From the NCBI RefSeq assembly GCF_012927345.1, contig NZ_JABBGJ010000043.1:31714-95713 (forward strand): DNA of 64,000 nucleotides, read 5' to 3'. Source of the stretch: Paraburkholderia polaris (GTDB taxonomy: Bacteria > Pseudomonadota > Gammaproteobacteria > Burkholderiales > Burkholderiaceae). The stretch's first letter is position 1, and the number at the start of each line of letters is the position of its first letter. The position numbers and the translations under genes are program-made. The notes under the pieces are model-generated. The model saw nothing but the letters and a program-made list of their open reading frames with translations. It was not told where the DNA came from and did no database searches. This document shows positions 42,093 to 51,011 of this stretch, one piece after another.

Positions 42093-44336
42093 TCACCCCG
42101 CACTCGCGAATTCGCCGTCGGCCCGCTCGCCGGCCGACCAGCGCGGCAACCCGGCGAGCGCCTCATTGATTCGGCGCGCGTGCCGTTCCAGCGCTTCCTC
42201 ATCTGCCACACCCGCTGCCACACCCACTGCCCCTGTCGGCGCGGCGTGCAGTCCACCCGGGTCGAGCGGCGCCGGCGTAGTCGCGGCCGGTGGCTCGGCC
42301 GCGAGCTGCGACGCGTATCGCTCCAGCGCATCCGCGACATCCGACTGAAACTTCGCCGCGCGCCCCATCGACGCGCCTGCTGACGCGCCGGCCATCGCCT
42401 CGTGGTGAAACGCTTCGATCGCGACGAGCAGCGTACGGCTCTGCGCGAGCACCGTCTGCGATAGCAGCGTAATCCGCGCCGTCTCGCCCTCGCGCCAGTC
42501 GGGTTCGAGCGCGACGCGCGCCAGCACCGTCTCGCAGTCCGCGAGCGTGGCCCACGTTGCGACCACCTCCGGCGCATCCGTCGCTCGCGGGCCAGTGAGC
42601 ACCGCCTCCGCCTCGATGCGCGCCAGCGCCGCGATCTTGCGCAGTACCGACGCCAGTTGCGCGCGCAGCGCATCCGCTTCGCCTTCCGGCCACATCGACA
42701 TCTGGATGTAAGTTGCCACGCCGACGCCTAGCAGAATGCCCACGATCCGGTCGCGGATCTCGGTGAGATCGGACGGCGGCGAGAACGATTCGAGCAACGC
42801 CAGTGCAAACGTAAACATGATCTGGATTCCTGCATAACTGATCCGCTCGGAACCTGCCGACACCCAGGCGCCGAGCGCAATCACGGGCAGGCTCATCAGC
42901 AGCAACCCCGTCACGCTCTCCAGTTGCGGAATCACGAACGCGACCATGAACAGCGCCAGCGCGCTGCCGATCAGTGCGCCGCTGATCCGCAGCACACCAT
43001 GGCGGCTCGACGCGCCAAGGCTCGGCAGCGCGACCACGAGACACGTCAGCATGATCGTGTGGATGCCCGGCCAGTTCACCGCGTTGTAGAACACATAGCA
43101 GATCAGTACCGACAGCAGCGTACGCAGCGAGAAGCGCGCGTAGCGCGGATTCGCGAAGACGTCCGGTTCGAGCACCGCAGAGCGCGCCGCCGCTTTCGTC
43201 GCTATCGTCGCTATCGTCGCTATCGCCGGTTTAGCCGGTTTAGCCGGTTTAGCCGGTTTAGCCGCTGCAGCGCCGGCGGCTGCATCGTTCGGCGGTGTCG
43301 GCGCGACGGCGCTCCGCATTGCATCGGCGAGCGCGTTAAGCGCGCGCTGCATTGCGTCGACCGCAGGTATCGATGTCGATATCGGCGCGTGCACGGGTGT
43401 GCTCCAGCGCAGCCATTGCGCGTCGTCGCCGAGCGCGTGGTCGAGCGACACGAGTTCGTCCTGCACCGCGCGAATCGTATCGATCTGCCCGGCGCCGTGC
43501 GCGACGGCATGGTCAGGCAGCACCGCCGCAGCCTCGAAGATGCGCGATACCGCGGTCACGCAGGCCAGCCTCGTCGACGCGTCCTCGTTGCTGTAGCGGT
43601 GCCGCATGGTCGAGAAGCGCAACAGCTTCTGCAACGACAGCGCGCCGCGCTCGAGATCGAGCGAGCCGATCCGCACGGCCGGCGCATGCACGTCGATCAG
43701 AGCGGCGAGCCGCGCATGCGCCGTCGCGAGCTGCCGTTGCATCGCGGCGCGCAATTGCCGCTCCGGCTCGGCCGGCAGAAACAGCGTGTTGATGATCAGC
43801 GACAATGCAACGGCGTAGTTGACCGCCGACCACACCCACAGACAGTTACGCACCAGCTGTTCCGCGTTATCGGTCAGATCGCCAAAGCTCTGCGCGTAAA
43901 TCACGATCAGCGAGACGAGAAAGAAAACCAGCCCGAACTTCGTCACAGCGCGCATCAGATAGGTGCTGCAAAAAAAGATTGCGCTCGCGGCGATGATGCG
44001 CAGTAGCGGATAGTCGAACGTCAGTGCGTAGAGGCCGATCGTGCAGGCAATCGCGCACGTCGTGCCGATCACGAGATTCAATGCGATCATGCGGGTCAGC
44101 ACGATGTTGGCCTGCGTGACGAAGAACACCGCGATCAGTGACACCGCCAGCTCGGGGACCTGCAAGGTCATCGACGCGACGATCACGATCGCGCTGCCGA
44201 GCACGCAGCGCATCGTCACGTTGCCGCGCCCCGGAAACGCGGCGAGTTCGTAGCGCAGAAAGGCGGCGAGCGCCGCGAGCGGCCGCGGCCATGCGAGACG
44301 CCGCGCGACACCATCGATGCCGTCGAGGCCGCTCAT
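42093..44336 (-). CDS. FUSC-family inner-membrane efflux protein (MdtO-like)
   Basis: The 747-residue protein has two sets of transmembrane helices: near the N-terminus (IVIASMTLQVPELAVSLIAVFFV and following) and after about residue 415 (TLLSVLICYVFYNAVNWPGIHTIMLTCLVVAL). This is the FUSC/aromatic-acid exporter (AaeB, MdtO) plan. A low-complexity linker, KPAKPAKPAKPAIATIATIAT, encoded by 9-bp repeats, lies between the halves. The start overlaps the HlyD stop by four bases (ATGA). It couples to the HlyD adaptor and OMF channel. Confidence 0.93.
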   Translation of the reverse strand: MSGLDGIDGVARRLAWPRPLAALAAFLRYELAAFPGRGNVTMRCVLGSAIVIVASMTLQVPELAVSLIAVFFVTQANIVLTRMIALNLVIGTTCAIACTIGLYALTFDYPLLRIIAASAIFFCSTYLMRAVTKFGLVFFLVSLIVIYAQSFGDLTDNAEQLVRNCLWVWSAVNYAVALSLIINTLFLPAEPERQLRAAMQRQLATAHARLAALIDVHAPAVRIGSLDLERGALSLQKLLRFSTMRHRYSNEDASTRLACVTAVSRIFEAAAVLPDHAVAHGAGQIDTIRAVQDELVSLDHALGDDAQWLRWSTPVHAPISTSIPAVDAMQRALNALADAMRSAVAPTPPNDAAAGAAAAKPAKPAKPAKPAIATIATIATKAAARSAVLEPDVFANPRYARFSLRTLLSVLICYVFYNAVNWPGIHTIMLTCLVVALPSLGASSRHGVLRISGALIGSALALFMVAFVIPQLESVTGLLLMSLPVIALGAWVSAGSERISYAGIQIMFTFALALLESFSPPSDLTEIRDRIVGILLGVGVATYIQMSMWPEGEADALRAQLASVLRKIAALARIEAEAVLTGPRATDAPEVVATWATLADCETVLARVALEPDWREGETARITLLSQTVLAQSRTLLVAIEAFHHEAMAGASAGASMGRAAKFQSDVADALERYASQLAAEPPAATTPAPLDPGGLHAAPTGAVGVAAGVADEEALERHARRINEALAGLPRWSAGERADGEFASAG
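43201..43263 (-). repeat. 9-bp tandem repeats in the FUSC linker
   Basis: Three copies of GCTATCGYC (43201-43227) followed by four copies of GGTTTAGCC (43228-43263), both read on the plus strand. They encode IAT and KPA tripeptide runs in a linker of the FUSC protein. Units are multiples of three, so length can vary without frameshift. Confidence 0.9.
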
Positions 44337-45433
44337 GACGGCGCTCCGTCGGGCGTCGCGCGATTGTCGCGACGGTCACGGTTGTCGCGCCTTTCGGGCT
44401 GCAGCACGGCGACCGCGGACGTGCCGATCCGGAACAGTTGTGGATCGGGATGATCGACCAGGATCTTCACCGGAAAACGTTGTGCGACGTGCACCCAGTT
44501 GATGCTGCGTTGGATGTTCGGCAGACCGTTCGCAGTACCGCCGCCGTCCTGCGGATCGACGCCAAAGCCGATCGAGTCGACCGCGCCGCTGAAACGGATG
44601 TTGGTCTTGCTCATCAGGTACACGGTTGCGCGGGTGCCGGGCCGGATGTTGGCGAGTTCGTTCTCGCGGAAATTGGCGATCACGTACCAGTGCCGCGTAT
44701 CGATCAGTGTGAAGACGGGCTTTTGCGCGGACACGAATTGCCCGACCGAGGTGCGCAGCTCGACGACGCGACCATCGAACGGCGCGCGCACGGTCGCATA
44801 CTCGAGGTTCAGCTGCGCCGTCGAGATTTCGGCGGTCAGCACCGCACGCTGCGCGACGAGCGCGGCGACGCTGCTGACCGCCGCCTGCGCCTCGCGCGCC
44901 TGCGCTTGCGCGGCCGCGAGCTCGGCCAGCGCGGCGCGTTGTGAGGTGCGCGCGCGGTCCAGATCTTCGGCGGAGATGTAGCCCTTCGCGATCAAAGGCT
45001 CCATTCTCGCCAGCGTGTCCCCCGCCTGCCTGGCGGCGGCCTGCGCGCGCACCACCGCCGACTTTGCCGCATCGGCGCTGAATCCTTGCGCATTGACGGT
45101 GCGCTGCGTCAGCGGAATCTGCGCATCGAGCTGCGCGAGCGCCGCCTGCGCGCGCAGCAACGCGAACTGATACGGCCGCGGGTCGATCTCGAACAGCAGA
45201 TCACCCTGCTTCACCGCCTGGTTGTTACGCACCGCGAGCGTCACGATCTTGCCGCTGACTTCGGGCGAGACGCCGATCGTGTCGGCGTACGCATAGGCGT
45301 CGTCGGTGCGCGGCGCGGTATCCACGCGCCAGATCACGACGATTACCGCAATGACGGCCAGCACGATCAGCAGCATGGCGGGCCAGATTCGCGGGCGCTC
45401 TTTTCCTGCGTCCGTGCTGTGGGCAGCGGTCAT
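44333..45433 (-). CDS. HlyD-family membrane fusion protein (MdtN-like)
   Basis: The 366-residue periplasmic adaptor has an N-terminal anchor helix (MLLIVLAVIAVIVVIWRV, about residues 20-37). A lipoyl half (VSGKIVTLAVRNNQAVKQGDLLFEIDPRPYQ), an alpha-helical hairpin, the second lipoyl half (VRAPFDGRVVELRTSVGQFV) and a beta-barrel (FRENELANIRPGTRATVYL) follow. It bridges the FUSC pump and OMF. It follows the YtcA-like gene by 39 bp and overlaps the FUSC gene by four bases. The ATG at 45433 lacks a strong ribosome site, which suggests coupling to ytcA. Confidence 0.94.
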   Translation of the reverse strand: MTAAHSTDAGKERPRIWPAMLLIVLAVIAVIVVIWRVDTAPRTDDAYAYADTIGVSPEVSGKIVTLAVRNNQAVKQGDLLFEIDPRPYQFALLRAQAALAQLDAQIPLTQRTVNAQGFSADAAKSAVVRAQAAARQAGDTLARMEPLIAKGYISAEDLDRARTSQRAALAELAAAQAQAREAQAAVSSVAALVAQRAVLTAEISTAQLNLEYATVRAPFDGRVVELRTSVGQFVSAQKPVFTLIDTRHWYVIANFRENELANIRPGTRATVYLMSKTNIRFSGAVDSIGFGVDPQDGGGTANGLPNIQRSINWVHVAQRFPVKILVDHPDPQLFRIGTSAVAVLQPERRDNRDRRDNRATPDGAPS

Positions 45434-45472
45434 GGTCAGACAGTCGGTTGAAGGTTAAAGGGGTTTAAGGGA

Positions 45473-45751
45473 CTAAAGGTTGAAGCCTGCTACCCAGAGG
45501 GCGATCGAAAACAGCACCGTCAGCGCCGGATAGACGATCGCGGGCGGCGCGAGCCAGGCGCCGCGGCCGCTCTTCGACAGCAGCACATGCACGCACGCGA
45601 CCAGCAGCACGCCGCCCGCGATGCAAATCAGCCAGTCCGGAAAATACGCGCCCAGTACGCCGACCGACGGCGCGTCGCTGCACGCAGTCAGCGTCGCGCA
45701 CGAGATCAGCATCGTCCACGCGTGGCGCAGAGAGCGCACACCACTCGACAT
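45473..45751 (-). CDS. YtcA-family small lipoprotein
   Basis: The 92-residue protein has a lipoprotein signal (TMLISCATLTAC, lipobox LTAC at about residues 21-24), SDAPSVGVLGAYFPDWLICI and two membrane helices. It matches E. coli YtcA in order of elements (SDAPxxGVLGAYFPDW is the family mark) and in lying directly upstream of mdtN-type genes. Function is unknown but linked to the MdtNOP pump. The ATG at 45751 follows a G-rich GGGGGGACGAGG; the TTG at 45775 is less likely. Confidence 0.85.
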   Translation of the reverse strand: MSSGVRSLRHAWTMLISCATLTACSDAPSVGVLGAYFPDWLICIAGGVLLVACVHVLLSKSGRGAWLAPPAIVYPALTVLFSIALWVAGFNL

Positions 45752-45838
45752 CCTCGTCCCCCCGATGGCAGGCAATGAAACAATACGGTTCAGCGGCTCG
45801 CGCGGACCGGGCGCATCGGAAATACCGGATGCTGCGGT

Positions 45839-46115
45839 TCAGCACGTCAGGTTCACTTTCGCGAGATCGATCAGCTCGCTGCCGCAGCCGTCTATCACCG
45901 CCTTCATCATGAATACGCTCGCGAGGCGCTTCGGGAAACCCTGAATCCAGCCGCGCGAGCGCCGCATCGTTGTCGACGAAGATGTACGGGCACCATGCGA
46001 CGCGCCGGTCGCCGTATCTGGCGCCCACCAGCAGCGGGAACTCGCGGTACGGGTAGCGCTCGGGATCGAGATACTCGTCTTGCACCCTGGTGAACTGCCA
46101 GTCGATGAAGAGCAC
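45839..46115 (-). pseudogene. Frameshifted acetoacetate-decarboxylase-family remnant
   Basis: Two adjacent minus-strand frames together give DEYLDPERYPYREFPLLVGA, VAWCPYIFVDNDAALAR and then, after a frame change, GWIQGFPKRLASVF. This continuous order is typical of acetoacetate decarboxylase-like proteins (family length about 250). The shift lies at about 45950-45958 in CTCGCGCGGCTGG, where one C or G appears missing from an expected CGCGGC. The remnant lacks the N-terminal third and most of the C-terminal half. Confidence 0.75.
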
Positions 46116-46383
46116 GACCGCATGACCATGGTGTCGCGGCTCGTCCGGGCGTGCTTTAGGATTCGCACGGTGACGTATGAAAACCGCATGAAGCGGCGCA
46201 CGGCGTACTACGCGAAGGACATAGCGTGGCGACGTGCGGGACTGTTTGACTACATGAGTGAATGCATCGACATGAGGTCACTCAATCAATAATTCGCATG
46301 AAATCGCCCACGCCGTCTCATCGCGGCGGTCCATCCGCCAACCAGAGTGCAAGGGAGCGTTCATGGCCCTTCGCCTCGCCACG

Positions 46384-48072
46384 TTATCCGGCGAGTAACG
46401 ATGACTCATTTTCCCGCTCCTGCAGCAGCCGCCATTGAACCTTTCCACTGCCCGTTCGGGGCAGCGCCGGGACGAATTCGACGATCTGGGGTACTTTGTA
46501 CGATGCCATATGCTCGCGTCCCCATTCAATGATCTGCTTCGCCGATGCATCGGCGCCGGCACGTAGGACCACGAATGCCTTCACGGTCTCACCCCTGCGC
46601 GCATCGCGCGCCGCGACGACACAGGCTTCCTGAATCGCAGGGTGTTCAAACAGCAAAGTCTCGACTTCTGCAGGCCATACCTTATAACCCGACACATTGA
46701 TCATTCTCTTTAGCCGGTCGACGAAAAAGAAATATCCGTCCTCGTCGATATAGCCGAGGTCACCCGTGCGCAGATAACGTATCCCGCCAACCTCGACGAA
46801 GGCGTCACGCGTGGCATCAGGGCGTCCCCAGTACCCCATGAACACCTGAGGGCCGCTGATCAGAATCTCGCCCGTTACTCGCGAACCGAGAACCTCGAGC
46901 GTGGTGGGATCGACCACAATTGACTCGGTATCCTGTATCGGTATGCCCAGACATTGCAGCTTGCAGCGCTGAGGCGGATTGATGTGAGTCGCTGCGATGG
47001 TCTCGGACAACCCGTAGCCCTCCATGTAGGGGACGCCCAAACGGGCTTCAATGCGCTGCGCCAACGCCTTCGGCATCGCGGCGCCACCGCCGGCCAGGCG
47101 CTCGATGGAGCTCAAGTCGAAACGCTCAAGATCGGGCAGGCTCATGAAGTCAACCATCATCGTCGATATGGCAATCCAGAACCCTATGCGATAGCGCTCG
47201 ATCAATAGCGCAGCACACCGGCTGTCCCATCGCGTCATCACAACCATGGTCGAGCCGAGAGAGATCGCCACATTCATGCATTGCTGCATGCCGGTGACGT
47301 GGAACATCGGCATCGCGCATAAAAACACCGACTCAGGCGACAATTGACACCATTGCACCGACGCTGCGACGACGTGCGTCGCGCTACGATTGGTGTGCAT
47401 GCATCCCTTCGGGGCCGCGGTGGTGCCTGACGTGTAGGGGATCACCGCGAGGTCCTCGAGCGAGGCGACGTACGGCGACGGCTGCTGAGCGGCCGCAAGC
47501 GCGGCACGCCAATGCACGGCTTTCGGCGCAATATCCGCGGAGAACTCGGGGTGGACATCGAGCTCGGGGCCGGGTTCAGTCAACACGGCCGGTAGCGGCA
47601 GGTCGGTGCTGTCCGCAAGATAATCGGCGTAGCGCGCCACGATCGCATGCTTGATTGCGTCGCCGAGAAGGGGCCGCACATTCTCGTAGAGCTCCTCACC
47701 CAGCAGCGCGACTTTGGCGCCGCAGTCCTCAATAATGTGGCGAAGTTCGGCGGTAATATTCATCGGATTCACCGGCACCACCACTGCATTGCTTCGCAAG
47801 ATCGCGTAGTAACTGATGACATATTGCGGGCTATTCTGCATATACAGCACGACGCGATCCCCACGCGCGACGCCACATTGACGCTCCAGAAAACCAGCCA
47901 GCGCCTCTACTTCCTGCCGCAACCGCGCGTAACTCACCGCCCCGCCGTAGTACTGAAGCGCCGTCTTCCCTGGAAATCGGCTGGCGGCGCTTTCGAGGTT
48001 TTCATAGAGCGAAGGCTGCGGCGATGACAGTTGATGCGCGAGGCCGTCGGGCCAGTATGGAGAAGATTTCAC
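46384..48072 (-). CDS. AMP-binding acyl-CoA synthetase (long-/medium-chain type)
   Basis: The 562-residue ANL enzyme has the P-loop VIPYTSGTTAAPKGCMHTNRS. It also has YMEGYGLSETIAATHINPP, the hinge YLRTGDLGYIDEDGYFFFVDRLKRMINVSGYKVWPAEVE, and the catalytic Lys in LPRTGSGKVQWRLLQE. The open frame extends to 48180, but a very strong AAGGAGG precedes the GTG at 48072 (VKSSPYWPDGLAHQL), which is the start. It is a stand-alone gene beside a gene-poor stretch; a GTGAC/GTCAC repeat lies 155 bp upstream. The substrate is unknown. Confidence 0.9.
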   Translation of the reverse strand: MKSSPYWPDGLAHQLSSPQPSLYENLESAASRFPGKTALQYYGGAVSYARLRQEVEALAGFLERQCGVARGDRVVLYMQNSPQYVISYYAILRSNAVVVPVNPMNITAELRHIIEDCGAKVALLGEELYENVRPLLGDAIKHAIVARYADYLADSTDLPLPAVLTEPGPELDVHPEFSADIAPKAVHWRAALAAAQQPSPYVASLEDLAVIPYTSGTTAAPKGCMHTNRSATHVVAASVQWCQLSPESVFLCAMPMFHVTGMQQCMNVAISLGSTMVVMTRWDSRCAALLIERYRIGFWIAISTMMVDFMSLPDLERFDLSSIERLAGGGAAMPKALAQRIEARLGVPYMEGYGLSETIAATHINPPQRCKLQCLGIPIQDTESIVVDPTTLEVLGSRVTGEILISGPQVFMGYWGRPDATRDAFVEVGGIRYLRTGDLGYIDEDGYFFFVDRLKRMINVSGYKVWPAEVETLLFEHPAIQEACVVAARDARRGETVKAFVVLRAGADASAKQIIEWGREHMASYKVPQIVEFVPALPRTGSGKVQWRLLQERENESSLLAG

Positions 48073-49209
48073 GATTACCTCCTTAGGGGCGCTCCCGTTG
48101 CCTTCAACGGTTGATGCAGTGGAGGCGGCGCCTGCGCTGTGGGATCCGTTGTGTGCGACGGGCAAAACCGACGGCGTCATAGAGATTCTTTTGTGCGTTC
48201 AATTCCGTCTTAAGCTTAGTACGCCAGTGACCATGTCACACAGTGTCGGTGGTGTTCTTTCGGGTGCTTTTGTGCAGGAGACGGTATTGCAAGGAGCAGC
48301 GCTACTGCGACGCCCGAGGCTTCAGTAGCAAAACGAAGTTGATGATCGAATTTTTACCGGAGAGCGCGCGTGAACGGTCGCACAGCGCTGGTTTCTGCCC
48401 TAAGGCTCACTCTCGACTGGCATACATCAGTATGCTTGCCGGCACATGCAGCGGCTGAAGCAGCGACAAGTCCATTTCCGCCAACTTCGCTTCGATTCGC
48501 GCCAGGATGTCTTCAGAGTGTCGCATCGCGGGAGCAGACGTTAGCTCCTGGCGGCCCAACCTGGCGGACGCAGCCTATGTTCATCCTTTTCTCGGGTCCT
48601 TCCGTTGAAGCGATAGTATGTAGTACTGCTTCGCCTGATTGGAAGGCCAGCACTCTCCCGGTTCTGCGGGCTCAGCATGGTCTATGTGGATGACTGACAG
48701 TCAACGTCTGGCTCTGTCCGTCTCCATCAAAGACCCATGAAGCAAGAGACATCCCATGGAAACAGTGTCCCACTCCCGCATTCGGTACAGGCAGACTGGC
48801 CTTCTGGACTACATAGCAGTCTCGTCAGTGCCAAAGACAGGCTAACAGCGAAGCCAAACTCGGAGTCCTATAAAAAGGCTGCGTCGTTGATAGAAATTTC
48901 AGTCCGTTACACCGTCGTTGTCGAGGACAGTTGGACTGGCGCGCAGGCGCATACGACCGATATCGTGTGCGGCAACTTTGAAAGTCCAACGGTCATCCAC
49001 GCGGCCACATTGGTGGGCGGGTGAACGTCCGAGGCCGACCGTTCGCGCCGGACGTCAGTGGAACATGCTTGCGTGGACGAGTCGACCCTGAACTGGCCTA
49101 TCCGTTGAAGCGAACTCTTGAGACTGGGCGGGGATAAGGGAAATACCACCTGTCGCGGCAGCGTCATGAGCAACGCTCTGACCCAAGACGCGACAAACCG
49201 GCGTGACAG
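48073..49209. other. 1.1-kb gene-poor stretch with lower GC
   Basis: No convincing gene is seen. Base composition is visibly less GC-rich and less codon-like than the surroundings. A minus-strand 39-codon frame (48407-48526) with a helical ARIEAKLAEMDLSLLQPL segment is the best small candidate but has no clear ribosome site. A 13-bp direct repeat TCCGTTGAAGCGA occurs at 48601 and 49101. The stretch may be decayed insertion or foreign DNA. Confidence 0.5.
48227..48239. promoter_or_regulatory. Inverted repeat GTGAC-N3-GTCAC, candidate Crp-like operator
   Basis: GTGACCATGTCAC is a dyad with 5-bp arms, and the surrounding AGTGACCATGTCACA looks like a Crp-type site with a shortened spacer. It lies 155 bp upstream of the CoA synthetase start, with a Crp/Fnr gene 1 kb away. 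Confidence 0.3.
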
Positions 49210-49914
49210 TCACGGATTGGGATCGCCGAGACTGGCTGCGCGCAATCGGTCGAAATCCAGAATGGCGATCTCCCCGGATTTCAGACTCACTATCTGTTGA
49301 TCTTCCAGGTTCCTGAGCAACTGATTCGTGGTCTGTCGCGACAGCGACACCATTGAAGCCAGGCTGTCTTGCGAGACCCTTATCCTGCTCTGCGCGGCAT
49401 TGAGACCGCCATAACCTCCAGCGATCATCAGCAAACGGTTCGCCACGCGCTGCGCCGCGGGCAACAGCGTTATCGCCTCGGTGTTCTCGAACAAAACCCG
49501 CAGTCTTTGCGCCATCAACAACGCAAAATCACGCCAATAACGGGGCGTGGAATCGAGCAGGTCTTGCAGCGCGGCCTCGGGCACGTGCAGCAACAGCGTC
49601 CTGCTGACGGCGGTGGCGTCGTTCGGACGTGGCAGTCCATCGAACATCGAGATCTCCCCCACCCATGCAGTCGGTCCGAGCACCGCGAGCAACGCCGCTT
49701 TCCCATCCACCCCGACTGTGCCGATAGCGAGTGCGCCGCCCAGCACAGCGTACAGGCCATAAGACTGTTCGCCACGCCGATACAGTAATTGGCCCCTTTC
49801 CAGCGTGAGCAGGTTGGCGTGGCCGATCAGGTAGTCCTGCAACTCGATGGCCAGGCCCCGGAACCACGGAGTCGTTTCGAGTTGCGTCCGGTAGCGGTGC
49901 AGGCTGGATTCCAT
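49210..49914 (-). CDS. Crp/Fnr-family transcriptional regulator
   Basis: The 234-residue protein has a cNMP-like barrel (LLTLERGQLLYRRGEQSYGLYAVLGG, then GEISMFDGLPRPNDA) and a Crp-type HTH (VSQDSLASMVSLSRQTTNQLLRNLEDQQIV). There are no clustered cysteines. The start at 49914 is preceded within 13 bases by an 18-bp perfect palindrome, which may be its own operator. It is divergent from the class II aldolase gene. Confidence 0.92.
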   Translation of the reverse strand: MESSLHRYRTQLETTPWFRGLAIELQDYLIGHANLLTLERGQLLYRRGEQSYGLYAVLGGALAIGTVGVDGKAALLAVLGPTAWVGEISMFDGLPRPNDATAVSRTLLLHVPEAALQDLLDSTPRYWRDFALLMAQRLRVLFENTEAITLLPAAQRVANRLLMIAGGYGGLNAAQSRIRVSQDSLASMVSLSRQTTNQLLRNLEDQQIVSLKSGEIAILDFDRLRAASLGDPNP

Positions 49915-49926
49915 TGGCGCGTTGAG

Positions 49927-49944
49927 CTGTCGGGTACCCGACAG
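49927..49944. promoter_or_regulatory. 18-bp perfect palindrome CTGTCGGGTACCCGACAG
   Basis: The dyad lies 13 bp upstream of the Crp/Fnr start and about 160 bp upstream of the aldolase start. In mRNA it would fold as a hairpin over the leader; as DNA it is an ideal homodimer operator, for example for autoregulation. Confidence 0.5.
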
Positions 49945-50105
49945 ATTTTAGGCGGGTTCGGGAACATCATGGGGACTCGCATCTGACGACGCGATGACTT
50001 TGGCCCTTGCCGCACCCACTGCGCCGCAAGGACCGAAGGCGCGACGTCGCAGGGCGTTGCCCCAGGTTATTCCATCGCTTGAATCATCGAATAAGGAGTG
50101 TCGAC

Positions 50106-50873
50106 GTGGCCTCATCTGATGTCAGTCTGAAGAACGACGTTTCACCTGCCGAATGGGAAGCGCGAGTCAATGTCGCAGCGGCGTACCGTCTCACGGCGCT
50201 GTTTGGCTGGGACGACCTGGTGTTTACCCACATCTCGGCGCGCGTGCCCGGCCCCGAACACCATTTCCTGATCAACCCGTACGGCATGATGTTCGACGAA
50301 ATCACCGCGTCTTCGCTGGTCAAGATCGACCTCGACGGCCGCAAGGTTTCCGAATCCCCGTATGACGTCAATCCAGCCGGCTTCACGATCCATAGCGCCG
50401 TGCATACGGCACGCGAAGACGCCCTGTGCGTGATGCACACTCACTCGGTCAACGGCGTTGCCGTGTCGGCGCAGGAGGCGGGGCTGCTGCCGCTCTCCCA
50501 GCAGTCATTGGGCGTGCTGGCGTCACTCGGCTACCACGACTACGAGGGCATCGCGCTCAATGAAGCCGAGAAGCCGCGTCTCGTTCAAGACCTCGGAAGG
50601 AACACCTACCTGATGCTGCGCAACCACGGCCTGCTGACGGTCGGCGCGACGCCGGCGGAGGCCTTCGTCGCCATGTACTTCTTTGAAGTGTCCTGCATGA
50701 TTCAGGTGCGTGCCCAGGCAGGTGGCTCAAAGCTGACTCCGATCGCACAGCCGATTCTCGACGGCATCAAGGACCAGATCCGGATGGCGACGCGGGGCGT
50801 CACGCCAGGGGCGCTGGTATGGCCCGGGTTGCTGCGTCGGCTCGACCGCCGTAACCCCGGATATGCTGACTAG
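50106..50873 (+). CDS. Class II aldolase/adducin family protein
   Basis: The 255-residue protein has GWDDLVFTHISARVPG, the metal-binding HTH of VMHTHSVNGVAVSA and the third His in LRNHGLLTVGATPAEAF. This is the class II aldolase/adducin fold with an intact zinc site. It cleaves or epimerises a phosphorylated or free hydroxy acid; the exact substrate is unknown. The start is GTG 50106 with AAGGAG seven bases upstream (the frame is open from 50007). It is followed after 138 bp by a ketopantoate-reductase-like gene, a pair seen in several Burkholderiales. Confidence 0.9.
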   Translation: MASSDVSLKNDVSPAEWEARVNVAAAYRLTALFGWDDLVFTHISARVPGPEHHFLINPYGMMFDEITASSLVKIDLDGRKVSESPYDVNPAGFTIHSAVHTAREDALCVMHTHSVNGVAVSAQEAGLLPLSQQSLGVLASLGYHDYEGIALNEAEKPRLVQDLGRNTYLMLRNHGLLTVGATPAEAFVAMYFFEVSCMIQVRAQAGGSKLTPIAQPILDGIKDQIRMATRGVTPGALVWPGLLRRLDRRNPGYAD

Positions 50874-51011
50874 CGCGGTCTGTTCGCACGATGCACTGCG
50901 CACCACGGCATGTGCTGAGCGAACGGCATAAGCGTGTATTGAGCGTCATGGACCGCGTTTGCCCATTCAACGCAACGCGGATGTAATTTGGTAGGTCACG
51001 TGAGAACCTGT

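Noticed and set aside
46080..46292. A 70-codon plus-strand frame ending in a basic, Tyr-rich tail
   Set aside because: It overlaps the antisense decarboxylase remnant and has no ribosome site or family match; left as uncertain.
48737..49024. A 95-codon plus-strand frame in the gene-poor stretch
   Set aside because: Ordinary-looking residues but no ribosome site, no motif and no conserved context; could be chance.
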